Positions 16,775 to 25,955 of a stretch of 64,000 nucleotides of DNA are shown in pieces. Source of the DNA: Streptomyces sp. R21 (lineage in GTDB: Bacteria > Actinomycetota > Actinomycetes > Streptomycetales > Streptomycetaceae); the NCBI RefSeq assembly GCF_041051975.1, contig NZ_CP163435.1:2294001-2358000 (forward strand). The letters are read 5' to 3'. The position numbers and the translations under genes are program-made. How positions within the stretch are numbered: the first letter of the stretch is position 1; each line of letters opens with the position of its first letter. Under the pieces are notes generated by a model, which was not told the origin of the DNA, did not search any database, and was given only the letters and a program-made list of their open reading frames with translations.

Positions 16775-17143
16775 TCAGGCCTCCTTCTCGCGGTTCAGGT
16801 AGTTGTAGACGGTGAACCGGCTCACGCCGAGGGCGCCCGCCACGGTCTCGACACCGTGCCGCACGGAGAAGGCTCCGCGCGCCTCGAGTATCCGTACGAC
16901 CTCCTGCTTGGCCTTGCGGTCCAGGTCGGCCAGCGGCCTGCCCTGCTTGCGCTCCAGGGCGGCCAGGATGTGATCGAGGGAGTCGGCGAGCTGCGGCAGG
17001 CGTACAGCGACGACGTCCACACCCTCCCAGGAGAGCACGACATCGTCGGCGCCGGCCTGGTCGGGCGGCACCATCTCGCCACCCATGGCGTCGACCAGCG
17101 GCTTGACGGCCGTGACGAAGGGGTCGTCCCCGAAACCGGTCAC
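16775..17143 (-). CDS. Small HTH regulator, candidate urate regulator
   Basis: A 122-residue protein. The C-terminal 35 residues form a helix-turn-helix (VETVAGALGVSRFTVYNYLN) of the type found at the end of YheO/DauR-like regulators. The N-terminal 75 residues resemble a shortened PAS-like sensor. It lies just upstream of, and in the same direction as, the urate operon, with the palindrome at 16681 between them. It overlaps the preceding small gene by 4 bp. A role in sensing a purine intermediate is inference; an unlinked regulator is possible. Confidence 0.75.
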   Translation of the reverse strand: MTGFGDDPFVTAVKPLVDAMGGEMVPPDQAGADDVVLSWEGVDVVAVRLPQLADSLDHILAALERKQGRPLADLDRKAKQEVVRILEARGAFSVRHGVETVAGALGVSRFTVYNYLNREKEA

Positions 17144-17400
17144 CGGTCCCCCTCGCCGGCCGCGCCCACGACGTTCACCTGCAACGACACCCGGGTGGCC
17201 CCCGCCTCCAGCGCCTTGCGCAGCAGAGCGTCGACCGCGGCCAGCACCGCGTCCCCGTCGCCCTCCGCGGTGTTGCCGAACGGGCCGACATCCACGGCGT
17301 CCAGTTCGGCCGCCTCGATGACCTCACGGGCGACCAGCGCGTGCGGCGGCGCCTCGTCGAGGTCGAAGGGCTCGGTTGTGAACTCCACTCTCAATCGCAC
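17140..17400 (-). CDS. Small thiamine-binding-protein-like (DUF77-type) protein
   Basis: An 86-residue protein with a beta-alpha-beta-beta-alpha-beta pattern (MRLRVEFTTEPF, a central acidic stretch, ATRVSLQVNVV) resembling the thiamine-binding/DUF77 group of small ferredoxin-like proteins. It is translationally coupled (4-bp overlap) to the HTH regulator after it, so it may modulate that protein. Family assignment is by pattern and tentative. Confidence 0.6.
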   Translation of the reverse strand: MRLRVEFTTEPFDLDEAPPHALVAREVIEAAELDAVDVGPFGNTAEGDGDAVLAAVDALLRKALEAGATRVSLQVNVVGAAGEGDR

Positions 17401-17515
17401 GCGCTCAACCTACTGCGCGGTGTCGTTTTTCCGGCAGCCCCCTCTCGTTTCCTGGCGGCGCCCCCTTGACAAGCCGCGACACACAACGGCAATCTTCCAT
17501 TAAGCAGAAACGAAC

Positions 17516-17531
17516 TTCCGCAATACGGAAT
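17516..17531. promoter_or_regulatory. AllR-type operator before hyi-glxR
   Basis: TTCCGCAATACGGAAT is a near-perfect palindrome 57 bp before the hyi start. Its exact reverse complement occurs upstream of gcl (24944-24959). A weaker copy (CTCCGGATCACGGAA, 17535-17549) follows. In S. coelicolor the IclR-type AllR represses gcl and the hyi-glxR region, so AllR is the likely ligand; it is not in this window. Confidence 0.75.
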
Positions 17532-17587
17532 TCACTCCGGATCACGGAAACTCCGCATCGCTAGCACGGAAGGGAGCGCACGGCCCT

Positions 17588-18427
17588 ATGGGATTCGCAG
17601 AGCAGCGCTTCAACGTCAACCTGTCGATCCTCTTCACGGAACTCCCGCTCCTGGAGCGCCCCGCGGCCGCCGCCGCGGCGGGCTTCACGGCGGTCGAGCT
17701 GTGGTGGCCCTGGGTCGACTCCCCCACCCCCGAGCGGTCCGAGCTCGACGCCCTGAAGAAGGCGATCGAGGACGCGGGCGTCCAGCTGACGGGCCTGAAC
17801 TTCTACGCGGGGCAGCTGCCCGGCCCGGACCGGGGCGCCCTGTCGATCCCCGGCGAGGAGTCGGAGAGGTTCCGCGCCAACATCGACGTGGTCGCGGACT
17901 TCGCCCAGTCGCTCGGCTGCAAGGCGCTCAACGCGCTGTACGGCAACCGCGTCGAGGGCGTGGACCCGGCCGAGCAGGACGCGCTCGCGCTGGAGAACCT
18001 GGTCCTCGCGGCCCGGGCGGCCGACCGGATCGGCGCGATCCTCCTGATCGAGACCCTCAACAAGCCCGAATCGCCGCTCTACCCCTTGGTGAGCGCCCCG
18101 GCCGGCATCGGCATCGTCGACAAGGTCAACGAGGCGACCGGCCTCGGCAACGCCAAGTTCCTCATGGACCTGTACCACCTGTCCATGAACGGCGAGGACC
18201 TGCCGTCGGTGATCGAGCAGTACGCGGCGCAGACCGGCCACGTCCAGATCGCCGACAACCCCGGCCGCGGGGCCCCCGGAACGGGGTCGCTGCCGCTCTC
18301 GGAACTGCTCGACCAGCTCCGTAAGCAGGGCTACGAGGGGTGGGTCGGCCTGGAGTACAAGCCGGGCGACCGCCCCAGCGCGGAGGCCTTCGGCTGGTTG
18401 CCGGCCGAGGAACGCGCCGCCCGCTGA
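17588..18427 (+). CDS. hyi: Hydroxypyruvate isomerase
   Basis: A 279-residue TIM-barrel protein of the xylose-isomerase-like family. It interconverts tartronate semialdehyde and hydroxypyruvate. The N-terminal RFNVNLSILFTELPLLER, ILLIETLNKPESPLY (catalytic Glu) and the C-terminal VGLEYKPG (second Glu) match Hyi. It is followed after 117 bp by glxR. Together with gcl it processes glyoxylate released from allantoin. Confidence 0.93.
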   Translation: MGFAEQRFNVNLSILFTELPLLERPAAAAAAGFTAVELWWPWVDSPTPERSELDALKKAIEDAGVQLTGLNFYAGQLPGPDRGALSIPGEESERFRANIDVVADFAQSLGCKALNALYGNRVEGVDPAEQDALALENLVLAARAADRIGAILLIETLNKPESPLYPLVSAPAGIGIVDKVNEATGLGNAKFLMDLYHLSMNGEDLPSVIEQYAAQTGHVQIADNPGRGAPGTGSLPLSELLDQLRKQGYEGWVGLEYKPGDRPSAEAFGWLPAEERAAR

Positions 18428-18438
18428 CGTGGCCCACC

Positions 18439-18478
18439 CCGGGGGCTCCGCCCCCGGACCCCCGTTCGGCCTGAACGG
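18439..18478. repeat. Two hairpins between hyi and glxR
   Basis: CCGGGGGC-TCC-GCCCCCGG (18439-18457) and CCGTTC-N5-GAACGG (18462-18478) stand in tandem, a pattern common in Streptomyces intergenic DNA. They could attenuate read-through or stabilise the hyi transcript. Confidence 0.6.
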
Positions 18479-18544
18479 CCTCGGCCTCGATCGCCGGACG
18501 GGCTGAAATCCCAGACGTAGCACAGCAGTCAGAGAGGTACCCCC

Positions 18545-19435
18545 ATGAGCAACCTTCCCAAGATCGCCTGGATAGGCCTCGGCATCATGGGCTCGCCCAT
18601 GGCCGAGAACCTGATCAAGGCGGGTTACGACGTCACCGGCTTCACCCTGGAGCAGGACAAGCTGGAGCGGCTGGCCGTGGCCGGCGGCACCGCGGCGGGC
18701 TCGATCGCCGACGCCGTGCGCGACGCCGACGTGGTCGTCACGATGGTGCCCGCGTCGCCGCACGTGGAGGCCATCTCCTACGGCCCCGACGGCATCCTGG
18801 AGAACGCGAAGTCCGGCGCGCTGCTGATCGACATGTCGTCGATCACCCCGCAGACGTCCGTCGACCTCGCGAAGGCCGCGAAGGCCAAGGGCATCCGCGT
18901 ACTGGACGCCCCCGTGTCCGGCGGCGAGGCCGGCGCGATCGAGGCCGTACTGTCGATCATGGTCGGCGGCGAGCAGGCCGACTTCGCCGAGGCCGAGCCG
19001 ATCTTCGAGGCCCTCGGCAAGACCATCGTGCTGTGCGGTCCGCACGGCTCGGGCCAGACCGTGAAGGCCGCCAACCAGCTGATCGTCGCCGTGAACATCC
19101 AGGCGTGCGCCGAGGCCGTGGTCTTCCTGGAGAAGTCCGGCGTGGACCTGAAGGCCGCGCTCGACGTCCTCAACGGCGGCCTGGCGGGCTCCACCGTGCT
19201 GACGCGGAAGAAGGACAACTTCCTGAACCGCGACTTCAAGCCGGGCTTCCGCATCGACCTGCACCACAAGGACATGGGCATCGTCACCGACGCCGCCCGC
19301 AACGTCGGCGCGGCTCTGCCCGTCGGTGCCGTGGTCGCCCAGCTGGTGGCCTCGCTGCGCGCCCAGGGCGACGGCGGCCTGGACCACTCCGCGCTGCTGC
19401 GCGCGGTCGAGCGCCTCTCCGGCGCTCAGCTCTGA
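18545..19435 (+). CDS. glxR: 2-hydroxy-3-oxopropionate (tartronate semialdehyde) reductase
   Basis: A 296-residue beta-hydroxyacid dehydrogenase that reduces tartronate semialdehyde to D-glycerate with NAD(P)H. The N-terminal WIGLGIMGSPMAENL Rossmann motif, the substrate loop DAPVSGGEAGA and the catalytic Lys174 in GSGQTVKAANQL are intact. It is paired with hyi and completes the Gcl-GlxR glycerate pathway. Confidence 0.94.
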   Translation: MSNLPKIAWIGLGIMGSPMAENLIKAGYDVTGFTLEQDKLERLAVAGGTAAGSIADAVRDADVVVTMVPASPHVEAISYGPDGILENAKSGALLIDMSSITPQTSVDLAKAAKAKGIRVLDAPVSGGEAGAIEAVLSIMVGGEQADFAEAEPIFEALGKTIVLCGPHGSGQTVKAANQLIVAVNIQACAEAVVFLEKSGVDLKAALDVLNGGLAGSTVLTRKKDNFLNRDFKPGFRIDLHHKDMGIVTDAARNVGAALPVGAVVAQLVASLRAQGDGGLDHSALLRAVERLSGAQL

Positions 19436-19542
19436 GCCCACCCGAACTTCCGGGCCGCGGCGGCGCTGACAACTGTCCTGTCGCGCCCAGGTGCCGCCGC
19501 GGCCCGGATACCCATCCCCTGTGGGATCACACCGACAGAGGA

Positions 19543-19581
19543 TCAACAATCCGTTGAAACATGACTTCAACAAACTGTTGA
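19543..19581. promoter_or_regulatory. Tandem palindromes before catalase
   Basis: TCAACA-ATC-CGTTGA (19543-19557, one mismatch) and TCAACA-AAC-TGTTGA (19567-19581, perfect) are 24 bp centre to centre and end 79 bp before the katA start. They match the palindrome upstream of the urate operon. Confidence 0.7.
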
Positions 19582-19660
19582 CGCGGCTGACCGGGCCTCC
19601 ATACGCTCGCGTCACCGTCAGCAGTTCCAGCAGTTCCGTACGGAAGGTCGCCACCCGAAG

Positions 19661-21118
19661 ATGACGAAGCGCGTGCTCACGACCGAGTCCGGCGCCCCGG
19701 TCGCCGACAACCAGAACTCAGCCACCGCCGGCGTCGGTGGCCCGCTCCTCCTCCAGGACCAGCACCTCCTGGAGAAGCTCGCCCGGTTCAACCGCGAGCG
19801 CATCCCGGAGCGCGTGGTGCACGCCCGCGGCTCGGGCGCGTACGGCTACTTCGAGGTGACCGACGACGTCACCGGTTTCACGCACGCCGACTTCCTGGAC
19901 TCGGTGGGCAAGCGCACCGAGGTCTTCCTGCGCTTCTCGACGGTGGCCGACAGCCTGGGCGGTGCGGACGCGGTGCGCGACCCGCGCGGCTTCGCGGTCA
20001 AGTTCTACACGGAAGAGGGGAACTACGACCTCGTCGGCAACAACACCCCCGTCTTCTTCATCAAGGACCCCATCAAGTTCCCCGACTTCATCCACTCCCA
20101 GAAGCGCGACCCGTTCACGGGCAAGCAGGAGCCGGACAACGTCTGGGACTTCTGGGCGCACGCCCCCGAGGCGACGCACCAGATCACCTGGCTGATGGGC
20201 GACCGCGGCATCCCGGCGTCGTACCGCCACATGAACGGCTACGGCTCGCACACCTACCAGTGGACGAATGCCGAGGGCGAGGCCTTCTTCGTCAAGTACC
20301 ACTTCAAGACGAACCAGGGCGTCCGCAGCCTGTCGGCGGAGCAGGGCGCCGAGCTCGCGGGCAAGGACCCGGGCTCCCACCAGACGGACCTGCTGCAGGC
20401 CATCGAGCGGGGCGTCAACCCGTCCTGGACGCTGCACGTGCAGATCATGCCCGCGGCCGACGCGGCGGACTACCGCTTCAACCCGTTCGACCTCACCAAG
20501 GTGTGGCCGCACCGGGACTACCCGCTCCAGCGCGTGGGCCGCCTGGTCCTGGACCGCAACCCCGACAACGTCTTCGCCGAGGTCGAGCAGGCCGCGTTCT
20601 CGCCGAACAACTTCGTTCCGGGCATCGGTCCCTCGCCCGACAAGATGCTCCAGGGCCGGCTGTTCGCCTACGCGGACGCGCACCGCTACCGCCTGGGCGT
20701 CAACCACACCCTGCTCGCAGTGAACGCCCCCAAGGCGACGACCGCACAGAACTACGGCCGCGACGGCCTCATGGCGTCCAACGCGCAGGGCCGCGCCGCG
20801 AAGAACTACGAGCCCAACTCCTACGACGGCCCGGCCGAGACCGGCCGCCCGCTGTCGGCTCCGCTCGCGGTGAACGGCCACACCGGCACGCACGAGGCCC
20901 CGCTGCACACCAAGGACGACCACTTCTACCAGGCGGGCGAGCTGTACCGCCTGATGTCGGCCGAGGAGCAGGGCCGCCTGATCGCGAACATCGCCGGCGG
21001 CCTCGCGCAGGTCTCCCGCGACGACGTCATCGAGAAGAACCTCGCTCACTTCCACGCTGCCGACCCGGACTACGGCAAGCGCGTGGAGGAGGCGGTCCGC
21101 GCCCTGCGCGAGGACTAG
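19661..21118 (+). CDS. katA: Monofunctional haem catalase, small-subunit type
   Basis: A 485-residue clade-3 catalase that dismutates H2O2 in the cytoplasm. Predicted distal His54 ([15 protein letters not shown]) and proximal haem ligand Tyr337 ([14 protein letters not shown]) are in place, with the signature [25 protein letters not shown]. Length is normal. It stands alone downstream of glxR, but its operators match the urate operon, so its task is probably to clear uricase-derived peroxide. Confidence 0.96.
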   Translation: MTKRVLTTESGAPVADNQNSATAGVGGPLLLQDQHLLEKLARFNRERIPERVVHARGSGAYGYFEVTDDVTGFTHADFLDSVGKRTEVFLRFSTVADSLGGADAVRDPRGFAVKFYTEEGNYDLVGNNTPVFFIKDPIKFPDFIHSQKRDPFTGKQEPDNVWDFWAHAPEATHQITWLMGDRGIPASYRHMNGYGSHTYQWTNAEGEAFFVKYHFKTNQGVRSLSAEQGAELAGKDPGSHQTDLLQAIERGVNPSWTLHVQIMPAADAADYRFNPFDLTKVWPHRDYPLQRVGRLVLDRNPDNVFAEVEQAAFSPNNFVPGIGPSPDKMLQGRLFAYADAHRYRLGVNHTLLAVNAPKATTAQNYGRDGLMASNAQGRAAKNYEPNSYDGPAETGRPLSAPLAVNGHTGTHEAPLHTKDDHFYQAGELYRLMSAEEQGRLIANIAGGLAQVSRDDVIEKNLAHFHAADPDYGKRVEEAVRALRED

Positions 21119-21484
21119 GCCTCACCTGCCTGCTGCCGCCGTGGACCCGGATGAGGGGTGGTCACACGGCGGGAGCGGGCGACCCGGACCGCGGCGGAGT
21201 GCGAGCCAGTGCGGTGGTCAAGGTTCCGGGCCCCCTTCTCGACCTGAGGGAAGGGGCGCCCCGGCTCCATCGCATCCGCCGCGGTCCCGGCAACACCTCC
21301 AGACTCCGTCCGGCGGCGCGAACGTCCTGTCGCGCCCAGCCTCGCACCGTCGGACGGCACCAACCGCATATCGCTCACCGGCCGCGGCGCCGGGTACGGA
21401 CGGTCCCGTACCCGGCGCCGCGGTGTGCGTTCCGGGCCGGGCGCTCGGGGTGCGGATCCGGCCGCCGCGCAGGAGGCTTGGGGC
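21119..21484. other. 366-bp gap after catalase
   Basis: No convincing gene. It contains one strong hairpin (listed separately) and otherwise Pro/Arg-rich shadow frames only. Confidence 0.6.
21382..21423. terminator. 18-bp perfect hairpin
   Basis: An 18-bp perfect stem (CCGCGGCGCCGGGTACGG and complement) with a 6-nt loop lies 260 bp after the catalase stop and 60 bp before the next gene. It is probably a terminator isolating katA from the small downstream gene. Confidence 0.65.
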
Positions 21485-21724
21485 ATGGACCTTCCCAGCA
21501 TCGTCGTGCACGCGCCCGGCCTCGACGGCTCCCGGCGGGTCACCGCGGGTGACGAGACCCTCGGGATCGCCTACCACCTCGACGACGTCGTCGAGATCCT
21601 GCGCCGGTCCGACCTCGACGAGTCCGACCTCGACGAGATCGAGGTCGAGGAGAGCGACATCATCGACTGGCAGGGCGGCGGCCCCGACGACTGGCCGGGC
21701 CTGTCGGAACACCCGGCCGAGTGA
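21485..21724 (+). CDS. Small acidic hypothetical protein
   Basis: A 79-residue, strongly acidic protein (MDLPSIVVHAPGLDGSRR at the start, then an Asp/Glu-rich helix). It has no signal, Cys or membrane segment. GCAGGAGGC lies just upstream of ATG 21485 (in-frame extension to 21425 rejected). It resembles small conserved Streptomyces proteins of unknown role; no function assigned. Confidence 0.65.
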   Translation: MDLPSIVVHAPGLDGSRRVTAGDETLGIAYHLDDVVEILRRSDLDESDLDEIEVEESDIIDWQGGGPDDWPGLSEHPAE

Positions 21725-22031
21725 GCCCCGTCCAGCGGGGCGCCCGCCGCCTAGTCCAGCGTGCGTACGCGCCCTACGGAACCCTCAAATCAACCTCTGA
21801 ACACGGCCCCGGGGGCTTCAACTCCCCCCGGTTGCGGGCACATCCTCGGCACATGGGGCCCGCCGGCACGGGGGCGGCGGGCCCCGAACGGGGAAGTATG
21901 CCGGGGGGCATCACAGAGCCGCGTCACGACGGATCCGGGGGACCGTGCGACGCGGCTCTGCTGCGATCGGGCTCATGAAGAACGGGTTCACGAAGAGCTG
22001 GTTCACGAAGAGCTGACTCGTGAGAGCTGAC
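21725..22031. other. 307-bp gap with hairpins and a short tandem repeat
   Basis: No gene seen. A 12-bp perfect stem CAGAGCCGCGTC (21914-21925 with 21949-21960) encloses a 23-nt loop, and a 15-bp unit GGTTCACGAAGAGCT is repeated at 21985-21999 and 22000-22014. The stem may end transcription from either side. Confidence 0.5.
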
Positions 22032-22880
22032 TCATGAAGAGGTGAACGTGCTGACTCCGGACGGGTCCTTCAGGAACCGCAGTGTGTGCCGCAGGAACAG
22101 GTCCGGACGCTCGTTGTACGGCTCGTGGGCCGTGGGGAGCACCACGCTCACCGTGCCCGCGGGCAGCACCCGACGTGCCCGGCGCCCGTCCAGCAGGGCC
22201 GGAACGACCGGATCGCGGCTGCCCCAGAGCAGCAGCACGGGGATCCGCAGGGCGGCGGGGTCCCGCAGTCCGAACCCCGGGTCCGCGAGCCCTCGCCAGA
22301 TCGCGCTGTGCACCGCCAACCGCTCTCCGCTCCACGGTAGTTGACGGGCGCGGCGGTACGTCGCCCGGGCACTCGGCGTGCGCAGTCCGCCCAGGTAGGC
22401 GCGGGCCATCGGCACGACCAATCGACGGGCGCGGGCGGGGCGCCCCATGACCTCGCGGCAGAACCACCGGGTGAGAGCGTTCTGCCGGGTGAACCCCGCC
22501 GGATCGACGAGGACGAGCGCCACCACGGCCCGCGCATGCCTTCCCTCCGCGAGCCTGCACGCCACATAGCCGCCGACGCTGTTGCCGACCACGGCGATCC
22601 GCCGCACCCCCTGCTCGGCGGCGAGCACGTCGAGGACCCGCTCGGCGACCTCCACCAGCCGCTCCGGGGTGACGAGTCGGGGCTCGGACACCGTCGAGTC
22701 GCCGAAGCCCGGCCAGTCGACGACAAAGGTGAGGTGGCGGTCCGCGAGGGCGGGCAGGACGGCGTCGAAGTCGCGGCCGTCACCGGGGTTGGCGTGCAGC
22801 AGCAGCACCGCGGACGCTCCGGGCTCACCGTGGCGTCGTACGGCGATGTCACCTAGGGGGGTGGGAACGGTCAGGCGCAT
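22032..22880 (-). CDS. Alpha/beta-fold hydrolase
   Basis: A 282-residue cytoplasmic alpha/beta hydrolase. It has the oxyanion strand LLLHANPGDGRDFDAVLPAL, nucleophile elbow GNSVGGY (Ser101), an acid in WGSRDPVVPALLDG and a C-terminal His in PTAHEPYNERP. Substrate cannot be read. It is a single gene between the small acidic protein and gcl. The start ATG 22880 puts the first strand at residue 5. Confidence 0.88.
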   Translation of the reverse strand: MRLTVPTPLGDIAVRRHGEPGASAVLLLHANPGDGRDFDAVLPALADRHLTFVVDWPGFGDSTVSEPRLVTPERLVEVAERVLDVLAAEQGVRRIAVVGNSVGGYVACRLAEGRHARAVVALVLVDPAGFTRQNALTRWFCREVMGRPARARRLVVPMARAYLGGLRTPSARATYRRARQLPWSGERLAVHSAIWRGLADPGFGLRDPAALRIPVLLLWGSRDPVVPALLDGRRARRVLPAGTVSVVLPTAHEPYNERPDLFLRHTLRFLKDPSGVSTFTSS

Positions 22881-23001
22881 GAGGTGAGCATGCCGGGCCC
22901 GCGGGGGCCTGGGAAGAGCGGCCCGGGTACGACGAAGGGCGGCTCATCCCCCCGATGAGCCGCCCTCCGCCGTCGTACACCTGCCAGAACCGGAAGTCCC
23001 G

Positions 23002-24786
23002 TCAGACCTTCAGCGTCCTGATCGAGGTGGGCGCGTGGCCCGGCTCGGTCGCGAGTTCCTCGAACTCCACCACGTTGCTGATGTCGTTCGTCTTGCTCAT
23101 GGCGATGTTGGTGACACGCTCCAGGATCGCCTCGACGACGACCGGCACCTGGAACTCGGCGGCGAGCTTCTTGGCCTGCTCGAAGGCCGCGCCGAGCTCG
23201 CTGGGGTCGGTGACCCGGATCGCCTTGCAGCCGAGGCCCTCGACGACCTTGACGTGGTCGACGCCGTAGACGCCCAGTTCCGGGGAGTTGATGTTCTCGA
23301 ACTCCAGGTTGACCTGGAAGTTGATGTCCAGGCCGATCTGCGCCTGCCGGATGAGGCCCAAGTAGGCGTTGTTCACCAGGACATGGACGTACGGGATCTT
23401 GTGCTGCGCACCGACGGCCAGTTCCTCCAGCATGAACTGGAAGTCGTAGTCGCCGGAGAGCGCGACGACCTGGGCGTCCGGGTCGGCCTTGGCGACGCCG
23501 AGGGCGGCCGGGACGGTCCAGCCGAGGGGGCCCGCCTGGCCGCAGTTGATCCAGTGGCGGGGCCGGTAGACGTGCAGCATCTGGGCGCCGGCGATCTGCG
23601 AGAGCCCGATGGTGGTGACGTAGCGGGTCTCGGGGCCGAAGGCCTTGTTCATCTCCTCGTAGACGCGCTGCGGCTTGATCGGGATGTTGTCGAAGTGCGT
23701 ACGGCGCTGGAGAGTTGCCTTCCGCTCCTGGGCCGACGCCGCCCACGCGGAGCGGTCGGGGAGCCTGCCCGCCGCCTTCAACTCCCGTGCCACCTCGACG
23801 AACAGCTCCAGCGCGGCCTTCGCGTCGGAGGCGATGCCGTAGTCCGGGGCGAAGATCTTGCCGATCTGGGTGGGCTCGATGTCGACGTGCACGAACTTCC
23901 GTCCGGCCGTGTAGACGTCCAGCTTGCCGGTGTGCCGGTTGGCCCAGCGGTTGCCGATACCGAGGACGAAGTCGGACTCCAGGAAGGTCGCGTTGCCGTA
24001 GCGGTGCGAGGTCTGCAGGCCGACCATGCCGGCGTTCAGCTCGTGGTCGTCGGGCAGGATGCCCCAGCCCATCAGGGTCGGGACGACCGGGACACCGGTC
24101 AACTCGGCGAATTCCACCAGGAGTTCGGAGGCGTCGGCGTTGATGACACCGCCGCCCGCGACGATCAGCGGCCGCTCGGACTCACCCAGCAGTCCGATCG
24201 CCTTCTCGACCTGGGCGCGGGTGGCGGCGGGCTTGTAGGCGGCCAGCGGCTCGTACGTCTCCGGGTCGAACTCGATCTCGGTGAGCTGGACGTCGATGGG
24301 CAGGTCGATGAGGACCGGGCCCGGACGGCCGGAGCGCATCAGGTGGAACGCCTGCTGGAAGACGCCCGGGACCTGGGCCGCCTCCAGCACGGTGACCGCC
24401 ATCTTCGTGACCGGCTTGGCGATCGAGGCGATGTCGACCGCCTGGAAGTCCTCTTTGTGGATCACGGCGGTCGGCGCCTGGCCGGTGATGCAGAGGATCG
24501 GGATGGAGTCGCCGATCGCGGAGTAAAGCCCCGTGATCATGTCGGTGCCGGCCGGCCCCGAGGTGCCGATGCAGACGCCGATGTTGCCCGGATGGGTCCG
24601 GGTGTAGCCCTCGGCCATGTGCGAGGCACCCTCGACGTGGCGGGCGAGGGTGTGGCTGATCCCACCGGAGGCCTTGAGGGCGGCGTAGAAGGGGTTGATC
24701 GCCGCGCCCGGGACGCCGAACGCGTCGCTGACGCCTTCGCGCTTGAGGATCTCGACTGCCGCGCGGGCAGCGGTCATACGAGCCAT
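23002..24786 (-). CDS. gcl: Glyoxylate carboligase (tartronate-semialdehyde synthase)
   Basis: A 594-residue ThDP enzyme that condenses two glyoxylates to tartronate semialdehyde and CO2. It is highly similar throughout to E. coli Gcl. Val51 ([10 protein letters not shown]), where other ThDP enzymes have the catalytic Glu, is the hallmark of Gcl. The ThDP motif GDYDFQF...NNAYLG is present near residues 447-475. The start is ATG 24786. The operator at 24944 matches the one before hyi, so the three glyoxylate genes share control although they lie about 5 kb apart. Confidence 0.97.
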   Translation of the reverse strand: MARMTAARAAVEILKREGVSDAFGVPGAAINPFYAALKASGGISHTLARHVEGASHMAEGYTRTHPGNIGVCIGTSGPAGTDMITGLYSAIGDSIPILCITGQAPTAVIHKEDFQAVDIASIAKPVTKMAVTVLEAAQVPGVFQQAFHLMRSGRPGPVLIDLPIDVQLTEIEFDPETYEPLAAYKPAATRAQVEKAIGLLGESERPLIVAGGGVINADASELLVEFAELTGVPVVPTLMGWGILPDDHELNAGMVGLQTSHRYGNATFLESDFVLGIGNRWANRHTGKLDVYTAGRKFVHVDIEPTQIGKIFAPDYGIASDAKAALELFVEVARELKAAGRLPDRSAWAASAQERKATLQRRTHFDNIPIKPQRVYEEMNKAFGPETRYVTTIGLSQIAGAQMLHVYRPRHWINCGQAGPLGWTVPAALGVAKADPDAQVVALSGDYDFQFMLEELAVGAQHKIPYVHVLVNNAYLGLIRQAQIGLDINFQVNLEFENINSPELGVYGVDHVKVVEGLGCKAIRVTDPSELGAAFEQAKKLAAEFQVPVVVEAILERVTNIAMSKTNDISNVVEFEELATEPGHAPTSIRTLKV

Positions 24787-24943
24787 GGAGTACTCCTGCT
24801 TCGGCTGTCGGATTCGCGCTCCCGGCGCGCCCCGCGAGAGCTGTCTGATCCGTGTCGGCATTCCGTCAGTGGTCCGTCAGCGTTCCGCCGGTATCCCGTG
24901 CGTCGGCATCCCGTCCGTGGTGACCGGTATGTCATGCGCTGAA

Positions 24944-24959
24944 ATTCCGTATTGCGGAA
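24944..24959. promoter_or_regulatory. AllR-type operator before gcl
   Basis: ATTCCGTATTGCGGAA is the exact reverse complement of the 16-bp site before hyi. A degenerate second copy (TTCTACTATCTGGAA) follows at 24966-24980. Imperfect direct repeats around GTCGGCAT (24854 and 24902) also lie in this 5' region. Confidence 0.75.
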
Positions 24960-25093
24960 ACTAACTTCTACTATCTGGAATCAATGTAGGTGGCGGGCCG
25001 AGGGGCGTCAAGAGTCGGGCGTTTGCCTGCCGGGAGAGGCCGCGCAGGAGGACGATGGGGGCGCTGTCCCGACGTGACGTCCTGGAGTGGGCC

Positions 25094-25930
25094 ATGCCCG
25101 AGAGCGTGCCGGTGCGGTGCCCGGACTGCCGCCGCGAGCATCTCTACGCCGCGCCGTCCTACCCCTGCGTGTGCGGCGCCCCCGTCGTCCCGCCCCTCGA
25201 CCGCCTCGCGAACCCGGCGCCGGTCACCCACCGCACCTGGGACGAGGACTGGGTCACGGTCCGCTGCGGCACCTGCGGCCGCGAGGACCAGTGGCCGCAA
25301 CCCGAGCTGGGGTGCGAGTGCGGGACGGTGCTGCGCATCCCGGTCCGGGTGGTACGGCGCCCCCTGCACGCCGAGCGTGTACCGGGGACGACCATCGAGG
25401 CGGACCCCGAGTCGGAGACGGACAGGCACACGTCCGGCACCTCGACCCCGGACACACCCCCGGGAACAGAAGCGAGCAGGAACGGCCCGGCCCCCGGCAC
25501 CCGCGGCTTCCCGGACCACATCCCGCTGCCCCGCACGGCCCCGACGCCCCGCGCCCCGTTCCAGCCGGTGACCATCCGCACCGCCCGGGACGCCGTCACC
25601 GCGGCCGCGCTGTATCTGCGCTGGCTCGGCTACCGGGACATCCGGCGGGCGGACCAGCGGCCGCCGTCGGGGATCGGGCTCGCCGCCCGGGGCGTCCTGG
25701 CACAGGTGGACCCGACCGTGCGCCCGGCCTCGCTGCGCGACATCGAGTGCCTGTGGCTGACGGCCATGACGGAGTCCGCAGGATGCGTCTACTTCTCCCT
25801 CGCGGGCTACGCGGACGAGGCCCGCATCCGCGCCGACACCCTCGGCGTCCCCCTCTTCGTGCTCGACCTCACGGGCACCCCGCAGCCGGTCAACAGCCCC
25901 GCCGACGAGCTGATCGCCGCAGGGCCCTGA
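25094..25930 (+). CDS. Zinc-ribbon protein with restriction-endonuclease-like C-terminus
   Basis: A 278-residue protein. The N-terminal 85 residues carry two zinc-ribbon-like modules: CPDCRREH...CVCG and RCGTCGRED...CECG, eight cysteines in four pairs. A long Pro/Thr linker follows. The last 110 residues have an alpha/beta pattern like the Mrr-type restriction-endonuclease fold (AALYLRWLGYRDI, GVLAQVDPTVRPAS where nucleases have a QxK strand, then FVLDLTGTP). The lysine normally following that Q is missing, so nuclease activity is doubtful. ATG 25094 chosen over 25055 because the first zinc motif follows directly. Confidence 0.6.
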   Translation: MPESVPVRCPDCRREHLYAAPSYPCVCGAPVVPPLDRLANPAPVTHRTWDEDWVTVRCGTCGREDQWPQPELGCECGTVLRIPVRVVRRPLHAERVPGTTIEADPESETDRHTSGTSTPDTPPGTEASRNGPAPGTRGFPDHIPLPRTAPTPRAPFQPVTIRTARDAVTAAALYLRWLGYRDIRRADQRPPSGIGLAARGVLAQVDPTVRPASLRDIECLWLTAMTESAGCVYFSLAGYADEARIRADTLGVPLFVLDLTGTPQPVNSPADELIAAGP

Positions 25931-25955
25931 CGAGCGGCTCCGGGCGAGCGCCCGC

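Noticed and set aside
17561..19654. A long minus-strand open frame opposite hyi and glxR
   Set aside because: Shadow frame; the plus-strand proteins are clearly recognisable enzymes.
23035..24942. A long plus-strand open frame opposite gcl
   Set aside because: Shadow frame of a highly conserved gene; composition is Asp/Val/Gly-rich without domains.
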